This document shows positions 1 to 7,272 of a stretch of DNA of 64,000 nucleotides, piece by piece. The DNA is from Aldehydirespirator sp028819505 (GTDB lineage: Bacteria > Actinomycetota > Acidimicrobiia > Acidimicrobiales > Aldehydirespiratoraceae), in contig OZ242297.1 of assembly GCA_965207755.1 (NCBI GenBank), positions 186,001-250,000 of the forward strand. The letters are read 5' to 3'. The translations under genes were made by a program, and so were the position numbers. The notes under the pieces were generated by a model, which was not told the origin of the DNA, searched no databases, and was given only the letters and a program-made list of their open reading frames with translations. The first letter of the stretch is position 1; each line of letters opens with the position of its first letter.

Positions 1-2
1 TC

Positions 3-1094
3 GGTTTGCGCCGCGTCCCGGCGGGCGGCGCCGCGGTGTGGGCCTGGACCGGCGCCGGCGGCGACACCGTCGCGGCAGGCGCCGACCCGTACCGCCTCGA
101 CTTGGCGGAGGGAGACGATGTCGGCTTCGCGTCCGAGACGCTGGTCGCGACGGCGTTCAACGCCCGCAAGGTCCGCATCGGCGGCTCGGTACTCTACACG
201 ATGCAACTGCGCGACGTCGTCGGCAGGGTCTCCGCCGGCGTCAACGGCAGAGACCCGGCGCGCTGGACCCTGACGGTGCGGACCCAGGGCGTGACCGACC
301 CCGAGGTGCGGACGCTGGAGTCGGGCGGGACCGGGACGGTCGCGTTCACGGTCGGCCTAGACGCCCGGCCCGCCGGCGTCACCGGCGACGTCACAGTCAC
401 GTACACGCTGACACCCGACGACAACGCGCCCGCCGCCACCGTCTCCGCCGACGGCGCAGGCGCGGCCACCGTCACGCTGACCTTCAGCGACGCCCCCGCC
501 AGCATCGCCGTCGGCGACGCCACTGTCTCCGTCGAGGCCCGCAGCTACGTGCACGTGGCGGACCGCTCCGCGTCCAACACCGCCACCGTCACCGTGCTCG
601 ACCAGTACGGCGACCCGTTCCCGGGCGCCAAAGTCCAGCTGACAACCAGGGGCGTGTCGTCGGGAACTGTCACACTCGACACGACGGCGGTCACTGTGGG
701 CGGCCGCGGCTCTCGCCGGTTCGTCTACCACTACAGCGGGCCCGGCGGCGAGACCGAGACCCTGAGCGTCTCCCATGGCGTGGACAGCGTCACCCCGTCG
801 GGGGTCGCCGCCACGGTGTACTGGGCCGCCGACGCCGGACCGAGCCACACCGGCGGAACCGTGTACGCCGGCGACGTGCGCCGTAGACAGATCGTGGCCG
901 ACGACGACGACGGTCCGGTGCTGCTGGTCTACGACGACAACGACCGGTTCAACCTGAACGGCTCGCCCGCCACGATCGCCGTGTTCGAGGCCGAACTCGC
1001 CGAAACACTCAGACGCGGCCCGAGCCGGCAGCTCGCCTGGAGCGACTACCGGCCCGGCAGCGACCGCCGCGTCACCGAGTACGACCTGCGCTGA
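3..1094 (+). CDS. Surface/secreted Ig-like repeat protein, C-terminal part (5' end outside window)
   Basis: The reading frame is open to the left edge, so the gene begins upstream; about 363 codons are visible. The sequence is rich in Thr, Val, Asp and Gly and looks like stacked beta-sandwich (Ig/bacterial Ig-like) modules, for example SNTATVTVLDQYGDPFPGA near residues 185-205. Its C-terminal third (VLLVYDDNDRFNLNG) matches the end of the SLH protein encoded on the opposite strand at 2292-4361 (VVVMSYDSNDRFNVGAD), so the two are paralogues in convergent orientation. No catalytic motif is visible. A role in the cell envelope is inferred from that paralogy; the N-terminal anchor, if any, is off the window. 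Confidence 0.75.
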   Translation, partial: GLRRVPAGGAAVWAWTGAGGDTVAAGADPYRLDLAEGDDVGFASETLVATAFNARKVRIGGSVLYTMQLRDVVGRVSAGVNGRDPARWTLTVRTQGVTDPEVRTLESGGTGTVAFTVGLDARPAGVTGDVTVTYTLTPDDNAPAATVSADGAGAATVTLTFSDAPASIAVGDATVSVEARSYVHVADRSASNTATVTVLDQYGDPFPGAKVQLTTRGVSSGTVTLDTTAVTVGGRGSRRFVYHYSGPGGETETLSVSHGVDSVTPSGVAATVYWAADAGPSHTGGTVYAGDVRRRQIVADDDDGPVLLVYDDNDRFNLNGSPATIAVFEAELAETLRRGPSRQLAWSDYRPGSDRRVTEYDLR

Positions 1095-1256
1095 CGCCGC
1101 CGAGACGGTTCCGCAGTTTTGCCCGAGCGCGCAAAAGGGCACACCCGCGTCGCAGGCGCAACGGGACGTGGTCCCAGACGCCGGGCACGGCCTGCCACGG
1201 TCGATCAGCCGCGGCGCGGGCCCCTTCGCCGGAGCTAGCAACTAGCGTCCGTCGGC

Positions 1257-1562
1257 TCATGCTGTGAGCAGGGCGGCGGGGATCACGCCTATGTTGTCGG
1301 CGCGGCGGTATGCCTCCGGTCCGGTGGTGACGACGGCGGCGTCGAGCAGGTCGGGGCCGATGCGTTCGGCGAGCCAGTGCAGGTGCCTCACGTCGCGGCC
1401 GTCGATGAGAGCGGAGAGCTTCACTTCGAGCGCGACGAACGCGGCCGTCGGCCCGCTCCACGATCAGGTCGACCTCCTGTTCTCCGGCTCGTGTCCTCAG
1501 GTGGGACACACGGGCCTCGTTCGCTTGGGTGTACACCCGCACCGACAGCGTGACGAGCGACG
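1257..1562 (-). pseudogene. DUF4143-type AAA ATPase, C-terminal remnant with a frameshift
   Basis: Read on the minus strand, the segment begins SLVTLSVRVYTQANEARV, continues through the DUF4143 nuclease-like core (EQEVDLIVERADGRV), then shifts frame. After one extra base near 1443 the second frame reads VALEVKLSALIDGRDVRHL and ends IGVIPAALLTA-stop at 1257. These are hallmarks of the C-terminal domain of the ATPase-DUF4143 proteins common in actinobacteria. The ATPase domain is missing. The remnant stops sharply where the conserved part of the opposite-strand coiled-coil gene begins, which looks like a recombination junction. The family assignment is from recalled motifs and the frameshift is read directly. 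Confidence 0.7.
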
Positions 1563-1858
1563 ACGAGGCCCTAGCCGAGACTCGGCGCGGCTTCCTGGCA
1601 GCCGGATGGGCCAAGTTCAGCGACAACGCCATCCCGAGCCTGGTGGTGGCCGTCATCGCGGGCCTGGTGCTGTTCTTCTTCAATGAGACCTGCGACCGGA
1701 TCACTAGGCTCGGAGAGAGCTTCGACGCCCGCTTCGACGCGGTCGACGCCCGGTTCGCCGGCCTGGAGGAGAACCAGCAGCAGATCGCGGTGACCCTGGC
1801 GAGGCTGCTGGCGCTCTTCGAAGCCCGATGCGAGTCACCGGCCGACCCGTCGGGCTAG
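1529..1858 (+). CDS. Single-pass membrane coiled-coil protein (short paralogue)
   Basis: A 109-residue protein. After a charged N-terminus comes RRGFLAAGWAKFSDNAIPS, then a membrane segment (LVVAVIAGLVLFFF), then heptad-like units (FDARFDAVDARFAGLEENQQQIAVTLARLLALFEA). It is a shorter paralogue of the protein at 6224-6787, sharing the membrane segment and the LEENQQ/EIAVTLARLLALFEA tail almost exactly but with fewer VDARFA units. The start is uncertain: the GTG used here lies inside the antisense DUF4143 remnant, so the original 5' end may have been replaced. A homo-oligomeric envelope protein is plausible; function unknown. Confidence 0.6.
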   Translation: MYTRTDSVTSDDEALAETRRGFLAAGWAKFSDNAIPSLVVAVIAGLVLFFFNETCDRITRLGESFDARFDAVDARFAGLEENQQQIAVTLARLLALFEARCESPADPSG

Positions 1859-1940
1859 CTCCGGACCGACACAACCCGCCCGACGGCGCGAAGCTGCGCA
1901 ACGTGACCGGCCGATCCGTCGGGCTAGCTCCGGATCGACT
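1831..1940. repeat. Imperfect direct duplication spanning the stop codon of the 1529-1858 gene
   Basis: The block gaccggccga-Y-ccgtcgggctagctccgga-Y-cga occurs at about 1834-1868 and again at about 1904-1938, period about 71. The first copy contains the real stop (TAG in gggctagctc). The copies differ at a few bases, so this is not an assembly echo. Confidence 0.8.
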
Positions 1941-2220
1941 GGCGGTGATCGACGTCGATCTCGTGCTGCTATGCCTCCCGCACGGATCGGGGCTGTACCC
2001 GCCGCGGCGCGCACCGGACGCAGCGGGATGCGGAAGACCCTGATCGCCGGGCAACCCGAGGAACCCGCCAACGACGGCTTGGATGCCGTCGAGCGCAGCT
2101 TGACGGTCCGGGGCCATCCAGTTCATTGCTTCGTCGAAGCCGACACATAGCCCGACCCATTCCTGGTCGAACCCCCGACCAGACGGCGCTGCAAGGTGAA
2201 TTGGTCAGCGCCGAGACGCG
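1941..2220. other. Intergenic stretch with no recognised gene
   Basis: About 280 bases between the boundary duplication and the hairpin at 2221. Short open frames exist on both strands, but none has a recognisable domain, ribosome-binding site or clear start. I see no RNA gene or repeat of the hairpin family here. Confidence 0.5.
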
Positions 2221-2251
2221 GGGAGGCCCCGGCGCTGGGCCGGGGCCTCCC
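2221..2251 (-). terminator. Strong GC hairpin downstream of the SLH gene
   Basis: A perfect 13-bp inverted repeat (gggaggccccggc / gccggggcctccc) with a 5-nt loop (gctgg), 40 bp beyond the stop of the minus-strand SLH gene. There is no clear T-tract on either side, as is common for actinobacterial terminators. It may serve transcription from either strand. Confidence 0.7.
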
Positions 2252-2291
2252 GTTGCTCGGCTTGTTCGGCCAGTTACACGACCGCGACTGG

Positions 2292-4361
2292 TCAGCTGGT
2301 AGCCAGTGTGAATGTGTTGACCGCCCTGGTGGTGGAGCCAGTGATCGTCCAACCGAGGTTCAAGCCCTTGGCGAGAGCCTTCTCGAATGCCGCGTAGCTC
2401 GAAGCGGTCTCCGCGCCGTCTGCGCCGACGTTGAACCGGTCGTTGGAGTCGTAGGACATCACAACCACAGAACCGGTGCCACCGGCGAAGATCGTGTTCG
2501 TGTCCGTGTCGAACTCCGCAATAGCCACACCTGTGCCAGAACTGGAAGCCGCAGCGGCCCACTCCACAGCATCGGTCCCGGTTATTGCGGCAGCGTCGCC
2601 GTCGGGGCCGTCGGGGTCCCATGTCGCCGTGAGAGTCTCAGCGGCTGCGCCGGAGGCTGCTCTCTCGTAGCGCCAGGTGCGGGAGCCGTCGCTGAGCGTG
2701 CGCCTCGTGGCACGGTCAAGGGTGATACCGGCGGTGATAGTGGAGGAGAGCGTGACCTCCGCACCGCTGACCGGGTCACCGTACTGATCGGTCACCGTCA
2801 CCGTCACCGAGTTGCTCGCTCCGCGGGCCGAGGCCGCCACGTAGTCGGCAGCCGACTTCACTGTGACGGTGCCCGTCGTGGCCCTAGTGCTCGCCTCGGT
2901 GCTGAATGTGAGGCCCTCAGCCTGAGTCGTCGCGCCCGATATCACAGTGACGACGCCGTTGGCTGGCGTCGCAGCCGAATCCGAATCGCCGATGTAGAAG
3001 ACAGTATCGGCGGGCGCGTTGCCGTCTGGTGCAGGCCGGATGGTGACATCGACCTGGAACTTGTCTTGTTTGGCATCCGTGTCCGGATCGGCGGGCGCCG
3101 ACACCGTGAAGTCGACGTTGCCCTCCGGGCCGGTGGTGATCCGCTTCGTCTCCACCGACAAGAAGCCCGTCGCGACGCGGGTGGGGTTCACCGTGCCGTC
3201 AGCCGTCGTGTCAGCCAGTGCGATGGTGGACAGCGTGACCAGGAAACTGGCCGGCTTCTCGCCGTCGGCGCCGACCGTCGTGGCCTTGTCAGCGGCGGAC
3301 TGGAGTTGCACGGTGTAGACGACCGACGAGCCCAAACGCACCTTGTCGCCGGTGAACTCGGTGGCGACATGCACACGGTCCGCCATCTCGGCGGCGGCTG
3401 CCTCCTTGGGAATGTCGAGCCGGAACCACTCGGTGTCGTCGAGGTCGTCGCGATCGAAGGTGTCCTTCACCGCTCCGGTCCACACCCACACGGTGGTGTC
3501 GGCATCCACGTCCAGGGCCGCCTTGACATCACCGTCGTTGCCGGTCTCCTCGTCGGTGTTGTCGATCTCGCAGAGGTACGTTCCTCCCACCATCTCAGTC
3601 TCAGCGCAGGACCCGTCGGACTTGAACGCCGCGCCGGCGTCGTCGGTCCCAATGCTGAATATGTCCACCACCACGGCGGGCGTCGGCCGGAAGTCGTCGT
3701 CGCGAACCGAGACGACCACCTCGCCGTCGTCCCACTGAGCGGAGACGCCCACGGGCCGCGCCGAGGTGTGACCCAGCGCACGGGTGATGAACGCAGCCAT
3801 CTCGCCGCGGTCGACGGTGCCGTCGGGGTCGTAGTTGTAGTCCAGCGGGGCCTTGCCCTCCACGGCGTCCGCCGCGGCGCTGGCGCCCTTGGTGACGCCC
3901 AGCTCATACAGCGCCGAGACCTCGGCGTCGTTGGCCCGCGGCAGCGAAGCCCGGGCGTCGCGGAACCAGTCGTCGGCCGCAGCACGCTCGCTGCCGGTGC
4001 CCAGCAGGATCGTGCCGGAGGAGTCGATCGTCACGTTCGGCGCAGCCTTGGCCAGCAGCCCGACCAGGAACGTCGCCATCTCGGCGCGGGTGATCTCAAC
4101 ACCGGGCCGGAATGCGCCGCCCGAGGAGATTATGTCCTTGGCAGCGAGCCGGTTGATCGCGTCCTGGGCCTCCGCCCACTGGTCGCCGATGTCGGTGAAG
4201 CCCTCGTCCATGGCGTCGCCCAGATCCACGCCCGCGACGACCGCGGCGCGGGCGATGAACACCGCCATCTCGGCGCGGGTCACGTCACGGTTCGGGTCGT
4301 AGGTCGAGCCGTCAGCGGCGAGCACTGCCCAACCCGGGCGCCGAGATGAGAGAACAAACAC
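2292..4361 (-). CDS. S-layer-homology (SLH) surface protein, N-terminally truncated
   Basis: A 689-residue protein. The N-terminal 220 residues hold SLH-type modules (YDPNRDVTRAEMAVFIARA; FRPGVEITRAEMATFLVGLL; YDPDGTVDRGEMAAFITRAL), which normally tether proteins to cell-wall polymers. The remainder is a chain of Ig-like beta modules (SNSVTVTVTDQYGDPVSGA) ending VVMSYDSNDRFNVGAD, paralogous to the gene at the left edge. The frame opens with a GTG directly inside the first SLH module; no signal peptide is present, although this family is secreted. The upstream neighbour is an integrase 243 bp away, so loss of the 5' end by insertion or rearrangement is likely. Expression in its present form is doubtful. 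Confidence 0.8.
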   Translation of the reverse strand: MFVLSSRRPGWAVLAADGSTYDPNRDVTRAEMAVFIARAAVVAGVDLGDAMDEGFTDIGDQWAEAQDAINRLAAKDIISSGGAFRPGVEITRAEMATFLVGLLAKAAPNVTIDSSGTILLGTGSERAAADDWFRDARASLPRANDAEVSALYELGVTKGASAAADAVEGKAPLDYNYDPDGTVDRGEMAAFITRALGHTSARPVGVSAQWDDGEVVVSVRDDDFRPTPAVVVDIFSIGTDDAGAAFKSDGSCAETEMVGGTYLCEIDNTDEETGNDGDVKAALDVDADTTVWVWTGAVKDTFDRDDLDDTEWFRLDIPKEAAAAEMADRVHVATEFTGDKVRLGSSVVYTVQLQSAADKATTVGADGEKPASFLVTLSTIALADTTADGTVNPTRVATGFLSVETKRITTGPEGNVDFTVSAPADPDTDAKQDKFQVDVTIRPAPDGNAPADTVFYIGDSDSAATPANGVVTVISGATTQAEGLTFSTEASTRATTGTVTVKSAADYVAASARGASNSVTVTVTDQYGDPVSGAEVTLSSTITAGITLDRATRRTLSDGSRTWRYERAASGAAAETLTATWDPDGPDGDAAAITGTDAVEWAAAASSSGTGVAIAEFDTDTNTIFAGGTGSVVVMSYDSNDRFNVGADGAETASSYAAFEKALAKGLNLGWTITGSTTRAVNTFTLATS

Positions 4362-4400
4362 CTAGGTCAGAGGCATAACTGAGGCCTTCCAGGCGTCAAT

Positions 4401-4422
4401 CTCCCTCAATTTGTCCCTCAAT
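4401..4422. other. Candidate att-like/arm repeats near the integrase 3' end
   Basis: Two near-tandem units (ctccctcaat and tgtccctcaat) lie between the truncated SLH gene and the integrase. The 11-mer tgtccctcaat recurs in the same orientation at 5968-5978, upstream of the integrase start. Direct repeats bracketing an integrase gene fit attachment or arm-binding sites, but 11 bp is short and the element ends are not otherwise defined. Confidence 0.35.
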
Positions 4423-4604
4423 GTGTTCCGCAGAACGTGCCCGCTGCGGCGCTGGCCAGGGTCCCGCGGCCGGCCGACGATTCCTTCTCCCGGACGATCG
4501 CGGGGAGGGGCAGGGTCGACTTCAGGACCCCGCCCCGCGGCGCGACGAGCGCTTGGAGACGCCGCGTCTCGTCGAGGTGGTCGCTGCCTCACCGCGACGC
4601 CCGC

Positions 4605-5744
4605 TCATGAGATGTGGCGGCTCCACGCCTCCATCACATCCCTGCGGGCGGCCAGCAGATCGGAGCGCTGGTAGGCGCGCTCCAGCGCCCCGGCCGAGTG
4701 CGCCAGCGCGGCCTCGGCGACCTCCCGGGGGACCCCGGTCTCGGCCGCCCACGACCGGAACGAGGCCCGCAGCCCGTGGGGCGTGAACTCGAAGGGCCTG
4801 GTTATCTTCGACATGGCGCCGTTGCTCAGCGCCTTCCCGGCGGGCGAGGGGAACAGCGGACCGGCGCCGCCGGCGCTGTGGGAGTAGGGGCGGGCCGCGT
4901 CGAGCGCCTCGAGCGCCGCCGTCGACAGCGGCACCACGTGCTCCCGGCTGGTCTTGGTGCGCTCGGCGGGCACCGTCCAGGTCCGGGTCCCGAGGTCGAC
5001 CTCGTCCCATGTGGCGAACCGGGCCTCGCCGGAGCGGGCCGCGGTGGCGGCCAGGAACCTCAGGCACGCCACCGTGGGCGGCCACGCCCTCGGCAGCGTG
5101 CCGAGCTTCTCCAGGGTCGGGCCGACCTGGTCGTGGGGCAGGCTGGCCAGGTGCTTGGCCGGGGTGGTGTGGCGGGGCAGCGCCGCGGCCAGCGCGGGGC
5201 CTGCGGGGTCGTCTGAGCGGTATCCGGCGGCGATGCTCCAGCGCAGCACCACCCCGAGGCGGGTCTTGAGCTTGCGGGCGGTCTCGGCCTTGGTGTGCCA
5301 GACGGGCAGAAGCACCCGCACCAGGTCGGCGGTCGTGATCTGATCCACGGGAGTGGACCCCAGCGCGGGGTAGACGTACCGCCTCAGCGACGACCGCCAG
5401 TTCTCCTCGGAGCGGCCGGTGTCCTTCCAGCCGGGACGGTACGCCTCGATGACCTGCTCCGCCGCCTCCGCGAAGGTGGGGGCGCAGTCGTCGGTCCGCC
5501 TCGACTTGGGGTCGATCCCGGCCCTGGCGAGCTTGCGGTACCCGTAGGCGATGTCGCGGGCCTCGGCCAGCGTCGTGTACGCCACCGCTCCCATCCCGAT
5601 GTCACGGCGACGCCCCCGGACGGTGCCCCGCCAGACCCACTGCTTGGACCCTCCGGGCGCCACCCGCAGGATCAGCCCGTGCTGGTCGTAGTACTTCCCG
5701 GGCCTGTGGATGCCTCTGACGGAGGAGGCGGTGAGCTTGCCCAT
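4605..5744 (-). CDS. Tyrosine-type site-specific integrase
   Basis: A 379-residue phage/island integrase. The ATG at 5744 (MGKLTASSVRGI) is chosen because the family starts just before this arm-binding (DUF4102-like) domain; upstream in-frame codons are not conserved-looking. Order: arm-binding region residues 1-85, core-binding SAM-like domain about 95-185, catalytic domain 200-375. Catalytic residues visible: Arg in AARSGEARF, His-x-x-Arg in TPHGLRASF, and the nucleophilic Tyr in LERAYQRSD. All parts are intact, so the enzyme may be active. It lies between a truncated surface gene and a repeat-rich spacer; no other phage or conjugation gene is nearby, so it looks like the relic of a small integrated element. 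Confidence 0.9.
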   Translation of the reverse strand: MGKLTASSVRGIHRPGKYYDQHGLILRVAPGGSKQWVWRGTVRGRRRDIGMGAVAYTTLAEARDIAYGYRKLARAGIDPKSRRTDDCAPTFAEAAEQVIEAYRPGWKDTGRSEENWRSSLRRYVYPALGSTPVDQITTADLVRVLLPVWHTKAETARKLKTRLGVVLRWSIAAGYRSDDPAGPALAAALPRHTTPAKHLASLPHDQVGPTLEKLGTLPRAWPPTVACLRFLAATAARSGEARFATWDEVDLGTRTWTVPAERTKTSREHVVPLSTAALEALDAARPYSHSAGGAGPLFPSPAGKALSNGAMSKITRPFEFTPHGLRASFRSWAAETGVPREVAEAALAHSAGALERAYQRSDLLAARRDVMEAWSRHIS

Positions 5745-6223
5745 CGCATGTCTCTCTTCAATGCCCCGCAGCCGCACGATGGCCCAGGTTCCTCGACGGC
5801 TGCGCGGCGAGGCGGGAAGCAGCGCCGATGCCGCCAGCATTCTCCACCGATCGGCTCGTCGTCATGCGTCCATCCGCGCACGTCTCGACGAAGCTGCTGC
5901 CATAGCGACTGACTTCTCCAGATCTCTCGATTCGTCACTCCATCGGCGCCGCCGGCGTCCCCGTTCTGTCCCTCAATCGTGACACGGCACGCCTGCAGGC
6001 GCATCGTCCGAACCGTAGTGGTTGGTTCACAGCGGGCAGACAGCCGAGGGCGTGCGCGGACGTGCGGTCTGACAGACCCGCGGGGCGAGGTCGAGACCCT
6101 CACCATCGTCGACGCGCTCGACGTGCTCGCGCAGACCCAGCGTCTGACAGACCCGCGGGGCGAGGTCGAGACCCTCACTCCCACAGTCGATCCGGCAGCG
6201 CTGCAGTTGCGAGTCGGGGGCCG
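5745..6223. other. Repeat-bearing spacer upstream of the integrase
   Basis: A 479-bp region without a convincing gene. A 36-bp block (beginning tctgacagacccgcgggg) is directly repeated at 6068-6103 and 6143-6178, period 75. The 11-mer tgtccctcaat at 5968-5978 matches one beyond the integrase 3' end. Short frames on both strands are compositional and show no domain. Confidence 0.5.
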
Positions 6224-6787
6224 CTAGCCCGACGGTTCGGCTGGCGAGTCGTATTGAGCTTCGAACAGGGCCAGCAGCCTCGCCAGCGTCACGGCGATCT
6301 CCTGCTGGTTCTCCTCCAGGCCGGCGAGCCTGGTCTCGATGGCATCGAACCGGGCGTCGACCGAGGCGAACCGGGCGTCGACCGCGGCGAAGCGGGCGTC
6401 GACCGCGGCGAACCGGTTGTCGACGTCTTCTCGGAATGCGGCGAATTCGCCGATCAGCGCGGCCAGCGTCACGGCGATCTCCTGCTGGTTCTCCTCCAGA
6501 CTGGCGAACCGGGCGTCGACCGCGGCGAAGCGGGCGTCGATGCTCGCTTCGAGCCTGGTGATCCGGTCGCCGGTCTCGTTGAAGAAGAACAGCACCAGGC
6601 CTGCGATGACGGCCACGACCAGGCTCGGGATGGCGTTGTCGCTGAACTTGGCCCATCCGGCTGCCAGGAAGCCGCGCCGCGGCGCGGGCCCGGCCTCGTC
6701 GGCGGACGGTGCCGTTGGCGGGGCGTCGGGCGTATGGGCCATTCGAGCAGGTGGTTGAGCGGCAGCGGAGCCGGCGGGAGCGGACAC
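6224..6787 (-). CDS. Single-pass membrane coiled-coil protein (long paralogue)
   Basis: About 187 residues from the GTG at 6787, chosen for the gagg sequence 5 nt upstream; an in-frame ATG at 6742 is the alternative. After a Pro/Ala-rich N-terminus comes RRGFLAAGWAKFSDNAIPS, one membrane helix (LVVAVIAGLVLFFF), and a long helical region with repeated 7-residue units (FAAVDAR / FASVDAR / FDAIETR) flanked by two LEENQQEIAVTLA blocks. The heptad spacing predicts a parallel coiled coil outside or inside the membrane. The short paralogue at 1529-1858 has fewer units, so repeat number is variable. Function unknown. Confidence 0.75.
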   Translation of the reverse strand: MSAPAGSAAAQPPARMAHTPDAPPTAPSADEAGPAPRRGFLAAGWAKFSDNAIPSLVVAVIAGLVLFFFNETGDRITRLEASIDARFAAVDARFASLEENQQEIAVTLAALIGEFAAFREDVDNRFAAVDARFAAVDARFASVDARFDAIETRLAGLEENQQEIAVTLARLLALFEAQYDSPAEPSG

Positions 6788-7140
6788 GGGAACCTCGTTC
6801 GGGTCGGCGGGCGGTCGGCAGGGCCGAAGGCGCACCGTTGACACCCGGTGGCAAGGCTGTGCATCATCATACACTGACAGTCATTGAAGTGCCGATCCCG
6901 CATCGCTGCCGCTTCAACCAGATCCCCTGACTCCAGCTCCGCCGACAAGAACCGCCCGGCCGCGGCGCGCCGGGCCCGTCGACTCGGACACGGGCACTCC
7001 TTCCGCTCAGGCCCGAAGGCCAGGATCCTGCTGCTCGGCTGGGCGTCACGCGATCCCGACAACCAAGCCGATCGCACCGACTGGTTCCTCACCGGCTAGC
7101 CGCTCGCGAGCGTCCGCCCCGAGTTCCGAGAAGTCGACGC
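6788..7140. other. Intergenic stretch with no recognised gene
   Basis: About 350 bp between the coiled-coil gene and the duplicated end of the metalloprotease gene. Only short compositional frames are seen; no RNA gene, hairpin-family copy or clear promoter was identified. Confidence 0.5.
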
Positions 7141-7272
7141 GGCCTCCGTGGCGGGCCGGGTTCAGCCGGTGGTCCTGAAGGCCGCGGCCTCCGTGGCGGG
7201 GCCGGGTTCAGCCGGTGGTCCTGAAGGCCGCGGCCTCCGTGGCGGGCCGGGTTCAGCCGGTGGTCTTGAAGA
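7141..7272. repeat. Triplicated 3' end of the metalloprotease gene
   Basis: Three tandem copies (starts 7141, 7186 and 7232; unit 45-46 bp, beginning ggcctccgtggcggg). The innermost copy contains the true minus-strand stop (TGA, 7253-7255) and the last codons (...TTG-stop). The outer two are near-identical stop-codon copies lying downstream of the gene. Unit 2 has one extra G, so they are not exact. Confidence 0.9.

Noticed and set aside
2196..4349. 717-codon plus-strand frame opposite the SLH gene
   Set aside because: Compositional shadow; no domain, and the opposite strand has SLH and Ig-like modules.
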